Origin: Phytophthora hibernalis
Lineage: Eukaryota; Oomycota; Peronosporomycetes; Peronosporales; Peronosporaceae
Length of the DNA stretch: 64,000 bases
Direction: 5' to 3'
NCBI GenBank assembly: GCA_012656075.1
Contig: JAAKBF010000266.1
Location: forward strand, 124,001 to 188,000
Part shown: one piece after another, positions 23,440-32,300 of the stretch
Numbering within the stretch: position 1 is the first letter of the stretch
How the letters are laid out: each line of letters begins with the position of its first letter
Position numbers and translations under genes: made by a program
The notes under the pieces: model-generated
What the model was told of the DNA's origin: nothing
The model's input: only the letters and a program-made list of their open reading frames with translations
Database searches by the model: none

Positions 23440-23503
23440 ACCGATGGGCGGAATCGAACCACCTTCTTCCCTTTCGGGAGCTCTTCCATTGAGCTACATC
23501 GGT
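23440..23503 (-). tRNA. tRNA-like gene lacking a normal anticodon arm
   Basis: On the minus strand a 64-nt cloverleaf forms: a perfect 7-bp acceptor (ACCGATG/CATCGGT), D arm GCTC-AATGGAA-GAGC, a 5-nt variable loop AAGAA, and T arm GGTGG-TTCGATT-CCGCC. The Pol III A box (TAGCTCAATGG) and B box (GGTTCGATTCC) are intact, and a TTTT terminator follows at once. The anticodon arm is only 10 nt, CCC-GAAA-GGG, a 3-bp stem with a GNRA tetraloop, so no anticodon can be assigned. It may be a tRNA-derived transposon component or a deletion pseudogene. Confidence 0.7.
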
Positions 23504-23549
23504 GGGGTTAGACAACAACCTCGCAGGGGTACTCGTCTGGAGTGCTCGA

Positions 23550-24005
23550 CAACCAGGAAGACCATATCGTCACGTCTCCGACCGTCAGTGCAACTCCGAC
23601 CAGCATCCGACGCATCGCAAAATTTTATATCACACCAGATTGTGGAGGTTTCGTAAAAATACATCCTCTCAAATGATTGGTGGAATTAACGGTGATCCAC
23701 AGTTCTTCGTGGCCGCGACAAACCCTCTAAGGTGACCGATGCTCGGTACACCCCTCAATTCACCGCGCCGAGTGGTCAATCGAGCACTGAGCTCACAGGG
23801 CAAAATGGCGCAGCAAAATTGCACGTGCGCCACTCATTTACGAGCCATAATTACGTATACCACCTATCAAGGAGCTAATCATTTGAGAGGATGTATTTTT
23901 ACGAAACCTCCACAATCTGGTGTGATATAAAAATTTGCGATGCGTTGGATGCTGGTCGGAGTTGCACTGACGGTCGGAGACGTGACGATATGGTCTTCCT
24001 GGTTG
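23550..24005. repeat. Long inverted repeat, 129-bp arms, 198-bp loop
   Basis: Arms 23550-23678 and 23877-24005 are near-exact inverted copies (the left starts CAACCAGGAAGACCATATCG, the right ends ATGGTCTTCCTGGTTG). The loop has no ORF of note. It lies between the tRNA-like gene and the right TIR of the element. It could be a nested MITE or a structural end of the element. Confidence 0.85.
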
Positions 24006-24073
24006 GCAGAAATAAATATATTTATGGTTTCATAAGAAATTATTGAAAAGACCATGCCATAATCGGGAGCCCT

Positions 24074-24535
24074 GGTCGAGGCCCGTGCTGTAGTAGTCCA
24101 TCAACAGCAGCACCATGTGGAACTTGTACTGCTCCACGAGGAACCACGGCGAGTTCTGCCACGTGTAGAAAACTGTCCCAGTGCTTACTCGTAGGAGACT
24201 TGTCAGCCTGTTGGGGAACTGCGAGGGCAGCGGGATCTCGGCATTGTTGGCCATGTCGTCAGCTAGCTGCAGCTAACGCCTGCTTTCTTCGGATGAAAGA
24301 TCGTCGCCGTTCTTGGCCACACAGTCCCGCAGCACCTGCGCCATCCGCATGGTGCACGTGCAGGGCTCGGAAAAAATAATTATAATAAAATAACTACAAA
24401 AAAGTACAATTTTATATTTTATTTTCCGAGCCCTGTGCACATGGTGTGCGCGAAAGTACCCGGTACATTGGCCCCGAGTTCGTCTTGCTGCTGCAATCGC
24501 ACAATAAATTGCTTGCGGTCGAGCGAGATACAAAT
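24074..24535 (-). pseudogene. DUF89/ARMT1-like copy 3, N-terminal part
   Basis: Reading on minus gives FIVRLQQQDE, NVPGTFAHTMC, (hAT MITE), RMAQVLRDCVAKNGDDLSSEESRR, AEIPLPSQFP, YTWQNSPWFLVEQYKFH and LLMDYYSTGLD, each aligned with the N-terminus of copies 1 and 2. The expected start codon is replaced by TTG or lost. The gene continues at 20716 after the 3357-bp insertion. Confidence 0.75.
24361..24435. mobile_element. 75-bp hAT-type MITE
   Basis: Terminal inverted repeats CAGGGCTCGGAAAA enclose an AT-rich centre. The flanks TGCACGTG (24353-24360) and TGCACATG (24436-24443) form an 8-bp target duplication with one difference, the hAT signature. It interrupts the DUF89 copy 3 frame between HTMC and RMAQVL. 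Confidence 0.82.
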
Positions 24536-25788
24536 TCGGCTCCACGAAGGAAAACGATTATGGATTTTACGAGACGACACTTCACCATTATGACACATCT
24601 TTGATGGCGAAGTCACGCTTCCTGACATGACATGCTTGCCGTTGAAGAAGGTGTTCGCTCACATGTACAGCTCACCTAGCGAGCCTCGTAGGGCGCAAGC
24701 CAACAGACTGGAACACGACACATATCCTATCCTCCGCCAGAACTTTTTTTGGGAGGGGTCGTGCTCAAGGTTCGGTAGTAGTGAGCTCATTAGTAGTGAT
24801 AGTAGTGCTAAAAGCACTACTACTACTAATGATAATGATAACGAAGTCAAGTGTAGAGCAAATCAAATTAGTAGTCGAAAAAGAGCGTTAGTAGTGCTAT
24901 TAGTACTACTATCCTGGTATCTTCAAAGGCCGCGCATGGTGGGTGATTTGATGCGTTCTCCCGCTTTCATTTCTCTTAGCCTTCGTACGCGAATCAATCT
25001 ATGAGCTGTACCAAGAGTGCTTGTTCCTGGGAGGCCGTGCATCTCCATGCAGCGTTTACAAGAGTCCTGTGCACCACTTATGCAGTAACGAGCTGTGCAC
25101 ATGAACGGACGTGGATCTCTCGGAAAGGTAAAATTGTACATGTAGTGTTTTTCTGCTGTACCTCCTTCACGTTAAAATTAAGGCGACAAACGCGCAGGTT
25201 CTATAGCCGCAAATGCGTCCACAGGTAAAGACAGTGATCTGGAGGAGTTAGTACCCTGACAAAGAGCGTCGTTTGAAAAAGGCATACTCAAGTTCAGCAT
25301 GCAAAAAAAGAAATAGGGAAACGTTCATTTCTGGAAAGTGGAGCAGGTTTATCAGCAAATCGACGTGTGCATCAGGTTTGCCCAGTTTAGACAAGATAAA
25401 TGTCCTTCGGTTGTAAAACTTGCTCACACTTGGTTAGGACGGGTCCGTTCAACGGATTTTCAAGAACGAGTCTTTTCAGTAAGATCATTCGCTACGAGCT
25501 CGTTGTGGTGAAGGACCGACAATGAGTGAGCTCAACGCCAACTGATACTGCGCCAAAATTGTCTTGAGCTGTGGGGAATGGAAGAAAGCAAACATCGTAT
25601 CAGGAAAGCAGCGCGTTAGTAGAGCATTAGTAGCACTATTAGTAGTGCTAAACTAACGCTCTAGCCTAACTACTAATGCTAATGCTAAGGTCCGTTTCCA
25701 GATCTCGTTAGTATTAGCATTAGCACTATTGATGAATCCCAGCTATGTATAGATATATGGGGCGATTGACCAAGTCGCCAGGAAATTG

Positions 25789-25827
25789 ACCGGCCAATCT
25801 GATTGGCCAAAAATCAGATTGGCCGGT
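25789..25827. repeat. Hairpin, 16-bp arms, 7-nt loop
   Basis: ACCGGCCAATCTGATT at 25789-25804 is followed, after GGCCAAA, by its exact complement at 25812-25827. No T run follows, so a terminator is unlikely. It is probably a MITE relic. Confidence 0.8.
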
Positions 25828-26496
25828 ACTTAATACACGGTTTCCGTCACGCAACTCAAGCGGACATCGTCGTTGCCTTCGCTGCGTTCGACAAGCTATT
25901 CATTACATGTATAATACCTATGTATTAGCCATCTCACCGGAACCATGGAGGAGTCTACCGCTATTAATAAGTAGCACGCCCACCTAAACACAGTTTTTCA
26001 ATGTTTGTATGGTTTCTACTGTCTAGGATACACGCGGAAGGAACTTGCAAGAGTATAAAATAAATCGCCTAAAACGGTTAGTAACTGGATAACAGTTTAC
26101 AAGCGAATTGGAGCCTATCAGCGCGCTGCCAATACCCCAACCTGCAAATACAGAGTCTTCCATAGGCAATGGCTCTGCGAATTGTACGCGAAGCAGCCCC
26201 TTGCATACTTGGACGAAGCACAGGATGCTTTTAAACGAGTTTACCGTCTTTCAGAATAATACTACAGTACTGTACCCCAATGGGCAACATTATACATGTT
26301 CTACGTACTAGTAGTTGCGTACGGTGACGTAGTTATCCATATTTTGGCGCGGATGCTTTTACTTCGAAGTAATACGTCTCACCCGACGTATCGCGCTGCC
26401 CAACCGTGCTCTTCACAATCGGTCGATCAATCCGCTGCAACCGATGTTGCTCCTCAGTTGATGGTGCTGCTAGGGATGCTGGAGACGCAGGACGTT

Positions 26497-26670
26497 GACG
26501 CCGCTGGTGGTGGAGCTGGATATATATGAGTAGCCCAACCAGCGGATGTTGACATAGCTGGTAGCGCAGCCGGATATGTACGAGTAGGCCGGCGAGCTAG
26601 AATTGACGCCGCTGGTGGTGCAGCCGGAGATGCTGCTGAAGATGCACGAGTTGGTCGACCAGCGAGCGTT
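26497..26670. repeat. 54-bp minisatellite, about three copies
   Basis: Units begin GAC at 26497, 26551 and 26605 with the shared pattern GACGCCGCTGGTGGTGSAGC...GGATAT...GAGTAG. The third unit is about 12 bp longer. The plus frame reads VDAAGGGAGY, VDIAGSAAGY and IDAAGGAAGD with a stop after unit 1, so it may be the relic of a repeat-containing protein. Confidence 0.7.
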
Positions 26671-27089
26671 GGGGGCGTTCGCACGCGATGTGGATACGGT
26701 GACACCTGGATGTACGGTCGGACGTGGCCATTACCAGCGGACAATGCTTGAGGAGGTGTTCCTTGGCACCGCGCTTGACCACGCCCAGCTGCTGGCGAGG
26801 CACGATTTTCTGGGTTTGGTCCATTCTGTCTGTGCTCTTCGTCCATTGAGATCTGACTCACGGAAACCACTTTGATTATGCATATTTTATGAAATTACAA
26901 AGGGAGGTCGATTGGCTGGCGGTTTATTGAACCAACCGCCCTGTCCAGTTTTGAGTAGAAGCCACAATACTATTCATATGTAGTACGAATTCGTTGGACG
27001 GTTGTTGGATCGAACTTAAGCAAGTGTATACTGTACTTATAAAAGCCACGCAAATAAATCGTACCAATTTTCTACAGTCGGCACGGTCA

Positions 27090-27200
27090 GGTTTGCAGAC
27101 GACTGATCCACCTGATAATCCTGTCTTCACGTACAATGGATCTCTTCACCGTGTTCCGCTCGATTTTGAGTTCCACAAGGGCACGATAGCTGATCCCTGG
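27090..27200 (+). pseudogene. Possible fragment of an oomycete transposon-associated ORF
   Basis: The plus frame reads PVFTYNGSLHRVPLDFEFHK. This resembles a short module (W/YGG.FH.VP.DF.FP) I associate with oomycete mobile-element proteins. Only about 25 codons; recognition is weak. Confidence 0.25.
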
Positions 27201-28052
27201 GAATTATAGGTGGTTACAGTGGTCAACAGCAGTTAATATTTTTAGTTAGCACGACAAAGACTCTCGAATGAATCGTTCTTAAACTCGGATAATACAGAAG
27301 CTCATTTACTTGTACGCGTTTATCTTGGATTTGGTCGTTGTGACAATACTGGTACATGTATCGTATAGAGCTCTATCTTGACAGTACGCGGATAGACCTT
27401 TCGCTTTTTTTAATGCATGCACATATAACACGCAACCGGGCACGAAGAAAGTTAACTTACTACTTAGGATCGCGCGTACCCAGGCCAGATCACGGCACCC
27501 TATACAATACCAGTAATGAGCCCGACGAATTGATGCCTGGATATCTACAAACAACAACAAATTAAAACGCACGCTCGTAATGGCCCCGGAGTGGTTGATC
27601 ATCGTAAGCTGTGGCGCCGGCGCGATCAAATCGCTGGCACCTGTACCAGTGTCAATGGAGACTGCCTAACTTTATATGCAAATAAGGAGTTTTTCTTGTT
27701 GGACCGGGCTGTCCTACTTTTTCGAGGAGTTCAGATTACTATCTTTACAAATTTCAAGTAATCGTCACGATTTTGTTGGACCGAATCCAACACTTGCATT
27801 CAAAACCAAGAATTCGGTCCAACAAATTCAGGAGAATCTAAAATTGCCACTACTACCGAACGGATTCTGAACATGCACTTTCGATGTTGCGATGCACGCC
27901 CTGCGATCAATACCAGTGACTTTTGCACACCGCAATTATGTAGATTCCGCCCAAACGAGAGTTTATCCAGTGCTATAGTATGCTTATGGAGGAGCCCCCA
28001 GCGCTGATCAGAACTCGTTTCGACTCGAGCCTTCAAGTCCTTTCTGATCACC

Positions 28053-29356
28053 ATGGGAGTCTCCGCAGAATTCCTCGCGCGTGTCTACCAAGGAGAGGAT
28101 TTTCACCAACGTCCCCGGCACCCCGCCAATGAGTCGTACAAGTCGAGACTACCCGAACTTGTTCGCGACTGTGCGGCCAGCAACCGTGATCGCTTCTCCG
28201 AGGAGCAGTGCAACCGTCTGCTGCAATTGGCCGACGACTTGGTGAACGACGCAGTTATCCCGCTGCCTTCGCAGTATCCGGAGGAGTCGTCCAAGTCCCC
28301 CACAAGTGTTCAATGGGAGACTCTGCTGGCCGGCAAGGGCTACACGTGGCAGTACTCATGTGCGAGCAGTACTTGTTCCACCTGGTGCTGCTGCTGGCCG
28401 AGTACTACACGACGGGCATCGACCCGTTCCACCCGTCCAAGGTGGCGGAGCTGGATGAGGACACACCATGGGTGTTGCTGCAGACGGCTGTGGGTCTTTC
28501 GGCTCAGGAGGAGGCGAGTTCTCAGAGTCACCGTGACCAGCTGAAGCGGTTCATGAAATTGTGTTTGTGGGGCAACAAGGCAGACGAGTGCTACAAGGAG
28601 GTCAAGGACACCATCAGTGGCGCAGGAGCCTCTTTGGTTTTTGATGACGCATTGCTTCTGGTGGATCACAGCGATAAGGTCATCACGTATCTGGAGCAAA
28701 AGGCGCGCGAGACTGGAGATGCCAAGAAACTATGCGTGCAGTATATCAATGACAATAGCGGCACCGAGCTGCTACTGGACTTGGCGTTGGCGGACCACTT
28801 GCTTTCTCATGGCTGGTGTGACAAAGTCAGGCTGAACGTATAGCTGGAACCTATCTACGTTTCGGATGCCACGTCCACTGACGTGCTTGAGCACATTACT
28901 GAGATGCAGCGCTCGTCCCGCACCACCTCAGTGGTGCGGCACCACTGAGGTGCAAGCTCTGGGAAAGCGACATGCTGACTACGTCAGCAAACAGCAATTG
29001 GTGATTCGGCCCGACATCTTCTGGAACCGCTACACGTACTACTGGGAGATGCCGACGGAGCTGCAGACTCGTCTTGCGCGCGAGGCGACGTTGGTGATCA
29101 TCAAGGGCGACCTGAACTATCGTCGTCTGCTGGGTGACCGCCTGTGGCCTCCGTCGACGCCGGTGGAGGAGGCTGTGCCGTACTTCCTAACGGCGTTTGT
29201 GTCGTTCCGCACGTTGAAGTCGACCCTGTCGTGGGCATCCCTGCGGATATCGTGTCGAGCCTGGAGAAGGAGGACGTCAAGTGGCGGTACAACGGCAAGC
29301 GCGGCACGATCCAGAGTGTGCTGACGCCTGCCTCGATACCGCAAAAGTTAGACTAG
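28053..29356 (+). pseudogene. DUF89/ARMT1-like copy 2
   Basis: Very close to copy 1 over most of its length (long stretches identical at the base level), so this is a recent duplicate. The start is the ATG at 28053 (MGVSAEFLARV). Defects: a roughly 10-bp deletion removing NSPWF near 28352; an in-frame TAG where copy 1 has a Lys codon (near 28842); a 29-bp palindromic insertion at 28924-28952; and a one-base loss near 29223 (GTCGACCC against GTCGAACCC). The KGDLNYRRLLGDRLW motif remains. At the site where copy 1 has four Cs this copy has five and stays in frame. It cannot make a full enzyme. Confidence 0.8.
28924..28952. repeat. Palindromic insertion in DUF89 copy 2
   Basis: CACCTCAGTGGTGC, one G, then its exact complement. 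Copy 1 has only the right-hand part, so the left arm is a locally inverted duplication of the kind made by template switching. Confidence 0.8.
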
Positions 29357-30318
29357 ATTGTACTACGAAGTATCCGATGGTGGACAAGCAGATTCTACAG
29401 TAGTTCCGGAAAGGTCGGAGTCCTCCGCGCCATCAACTTGTTGCACATCTCACATGTACGAACCTGCGCTGAAAATCCTGGTGCAGTGGCCTTAATTGAA
29501 CGGGTCCCGCCGGTGACACCTGCTTTTCCCACGGCTGCAATAACGATCCGCGGTGTATCCATACCGCTTCGTAGAATAATCGTCAAGGTTTTAACTAACG
29601 GATTTACCCGAAAACAAGACCGGTCAGTTTTCATATCTGGCTTCTACAAATTTTGTAGAAGCCAGATATGCCGTACGAGGACGCGATGCGATACAGATTT
29701 CTACTAACTTTAGTAAATATGTTGATACATGTACTGTACTTCCCTTGAAACGCAGATACAGGTACGTAAAATTCAAGCCCTTACCCTATTTAGAAGTCCT
29801 CTCTGCAAAAGTGATCAAAATATAGGGGCTGATGGGGAATAGAGGACCGCGTATTATTCGGGTAAATCTGTTATCTATACCGGTAGAGGGATTAGGGGCC
29901 TTCAGAAAATGACGCAAATCTCAAACAGGGTCATGTAGCGCAAAACCGCTCGCATTTTGCACAGACAATTTTGCAGTCTGCACATTACGCCAGCCAGTCA
30001 CCATTTGCGGATGGGCTCGCATTTAGTGTAATCTTAGAATAGTACTCAACCTTACACTACATGCAATAAGCTTAGGAAGTGACTAGCGTCCCCAACCAAA
30101 ACGCACAGTCGGGACGGCGACATCAGCACACAAAACGACCACAGAATTTTATCCGTCAGAATGAAAAACCGATTTATCAAAATTACGTTTTTTTAATTTG
30201 GAGGGCGTGAGAGCCTACCATTTATGAACCCCGGTCAATCTTGTGCGTGGTGTGCTGCCAGCATCGCAGATCGCCCAACTGCCCCTCACGGACGCCAAGA
30301 GCTCCAGACATTCCCCGC
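29357..30318. other. Gene-free spacer with a perfect palindrome
   Basis: About 960 bp without a supported gene. The palindrome 29632-29670 has 19-nt arms (left arm CATATCTGGCTTCTACAAA) around a single T. AT-rich sequence follows up to the Gypsy LTR. Confidence 0.55.
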
Positions 30319-30740
30319 TGTGCCGGGGGTCACACGCACTTTAGCTTTAGAGGAAGCGTTAACGCGCTAGCCACAACAGACGCCTAGCGTTCCTGCTGTA
30401 AGCTTGCCAATGCCTGCCCTTCCTGTCCAATATGGTACCGAGTACCAATTGACTTGCGAACTTCCGGGTTATCGTTAAACTGATTTATATTAAGAACACT
30501 GTTGTAGTTCTAACTACTGCTAACTATATCTGCATACTGAATCCCTGTCTAGTCTGATCTGTCCTAATGGAGACCACCCATTTAGATGTACTGCTTTAAT
30601 ACAACTGGCGAACTACTTAAGTACGACTGATGTACGACTAAATTCCTTGACGTGCCACACACCACGCGTGTGGCAGACACCAATGATGTGAACCACACCA
30701 CAGAGAACAATGGTCGCCCCCTGTCAGGTGGCCCATTACA
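30319..30740 (-). repeat. Gypsy LTR, 3' LTR of the minus-strand element
   Basis: This 422-bp sequence is the inverse complement of the LTR at 40138-40559, with the same length. On minus it starts TGTAATGGGC and ends CACA. A purine tract (TGTGGGAGGG) lies directly upstream on minus, as expected for the 3' LTR of an element transcribed leftward. Confidence 0.85.
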
Positions 30741-30819
30741 CCCTCCCACATCCAAACGGGAAGCACCTTATCCGAGGGGGATTTCAGCGAACCGCACAGG
30801 CAACGCCTCATTCTGCAAT

Positions 30820-32300
30820 TCGCACCCGAGCGAACACCCGCCGAGAACCCAAGACACCCACCGGACACCAAGCCAAGACCAGCACCACTTGCGATTCCAA
30901 AGCGCGCCGACTCCAAGGCGCTCCGCGCCGCCGACCACAAGACGAAAGGCGGCGAAGCCCAATCGAAGAAGCCGCCTCGTCATCCAAAGAAAGCTTCCCA
31001 GAAACCCGACGACAAGGCTAAGTCTGCTGCGACCAGATCTCGGTCCATCAGGAACCGCACCGAGGTCACCTGCCCGGCCCATATGAAGGCGGCGGCGACG
31101 ACGAGTCGGACTCCGACGGCGAGGCCAACCCGAACCTAGTTCTGAGCGACGACAGCCCGGAACCCCAAGGCGACGAAGCTCCCAGGGCGGGAGATGCGAG
31201 CGCGCCGACGGCAACGACGGTAGCGACGGCGGCAACTTCCAAAGTCCCGGATCCTGACGACAAAGCTTTGAACAGCGATAGCGATGCTCATAGATCTGCT
31301 GGCGACGATGGACAAGCTCCCAAAGTCCCGAGGGACGGCGGCGAAGCCACTGACGGCGATGGCGAGGCTCCCAAAGCTGACGGAGACAAGGCCTCCGAGG
31401 CAGGCGACGACGAGTCCCACTCGGCGACTGCGAAGCAGACCAGCGTCACACGCAAAGACGCTGTATCAGCCACCGATCGCAATCTCGAGCCGGGCGGAAC
31501 AAGTGATGCAAAGCACCGCTCGGAGGGGGATGCCTCGGGCGAGGTAGACTACAGCGAGTCGGGTCTGGAGTCGGGCGAGGTCAACGACCCAAGCACTTCA
31601 CCCAAGCTCACAGAGCAGCAGCGGCGTTTCCTTCCGGGGAGTCCTGCAACGCCTGGCAGTGCTGCTGCTGTCGCACGTGTTGCTGCTGAGACCGTCAAGC
31701 GGGAAACCCAAGTCATCACCAACGTCGGCGACGGTGATGACGAACCCGAGGAGATGCTTCAGCCCGACAACCGCCAGCACCTTCACGATCGCGCCCGCGA
31801 TGTGAGGCGAACCTCGAACCTCGAAGCGCGAGCACGAGCCAGCGGCGCCGCGAAACAAGGAGCAGCTGCTCGCGCTGCGATCCTGGCCCGTACGGGAGTA
31901 TCGCGAGTACCTTCGACAGATTCGTGAGCCGGGTAAGACGGTGCAGCACTACGACGAGTCCCGTCGTCCTTCAAGTCGACACGGGCCTCGCCCGCGTGTC
32001 CAACGAACGCGGGTTCACAGGCTGGCTGTACCATTTGCCCGAGTTCACGGACTCGCCATATCGCATCGACTGGCTGGCTCAACAGCGCCTTCGCTTCCAC
32101 ATGGCGAAGCCCATCGTGGACGGTCAGTGGCGCAACCGGTATCTTGAGCGCTCGAAGCCCACCCAGAGCGTTATCCTCGATGAGGTTGTGCAGAAAATCC
32201 AGAAGTCGTGGCAGTCGCAGCCGGTAGAACCATTCAGTATTCTTGGCGCGGTCAGCGCCGACCAGCTCCGAGGGAGCGGTCATAAGCGGACACGATGTCG
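30820..32300 (+). CDS. Opposite-strand acidic ORF in the Gypsy element
   Basis: A plus-strand coding region convergent with pol, lying between the chromodomain and the 3' LTR. The first part is basic and Lys/Arg/Ala rich (KKPPRHPKKASQKPDDKAKS). It then shifts frame near 31087-31100 into a long acidic Asp/Glu/Ala segment (31100-31925; DDESDSDGE, SGEVDYSESGLESGEV), shifts again near 31905, and ends in a mixed-composition domain (RGFTGWLYHLPEFTDSPYRI...ILDEVVQKIQKSWQSQP). Third codon positions are strongly G/C on this strand, which argues for real coding. The last part is duplicated with the integrase at 63780-64000. No domain recognised. It might be a gag-like or accessory protein made from an antisense transcript, or a captured host gene. 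Confidence 0.5.

Larger units (their letters stand above)
20717..24073 (+). mobile_element. 3.36-kb TIR element carrying a Crypton-like tyrosine recombinase
   Basis: It is bounded by perfect 20-bp inverted repeats, AGGGCTCCCGATTATGGCAT at 20717-20736 and its complement at 24054-24073. The flanks are GGTCGAAGGC on the left and GGTCGAGGC on the right, a 9-bp target duplication with one extra A in a run. Removing the element and one duplication restores the DUF89 reading STGLDPIPYSNMAEL, which proves insertion. The ends look Mutator-like (9-bp duplication, TIRs), but no MULE transposase is present. Inside are a tyrosine recombinase frame, a tRNA-like gene on minus and a 129-bp-arm inverted repeat. 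A palindrome (ATTTATGAGGAGGCC...) lies just inside the left end at 20741-20770. Either a Crypton sits inside a non-autonomous MULE, or this is a new composite element. Confidence 0.85.
24536..28052. other. Gene-poor repeat-bearing region
   Basis: No gene that I can support over 3.5 kb. Contents: two AGT/ACT-rich clusters (24770-24910 and 25610-25740) built from GTTAGTAGTGCTATTAGTA-like units; a hairpin at 25789-25827; a 54-bp minisatellite at 26497-26670; a possible transposon-ORF fragment at 27090-27200; and a short inverted repeat around TTCGGTCCAACAA near 27775-27835. Confidence 0.5.

Noticed and set aside
23440..23503. Calling this a normal functional tRNA
   Set aside because: There is no 7-nt anticodon loop, so no amino acid identity can be assigned; reported as tRNA-like only.
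24770..25740. CRISPR-like or simple satellite array
   Set aside because: The units are unequal, have no regular spacers and occur in both orientations; the genome is eukaryotic.
26454..26870. 138-codon minus frame over the minisatellite
   Set aside because: Its Ala/Pro repeats come from the 54-bp tandem repeat; no start context or conserved domain is visible.
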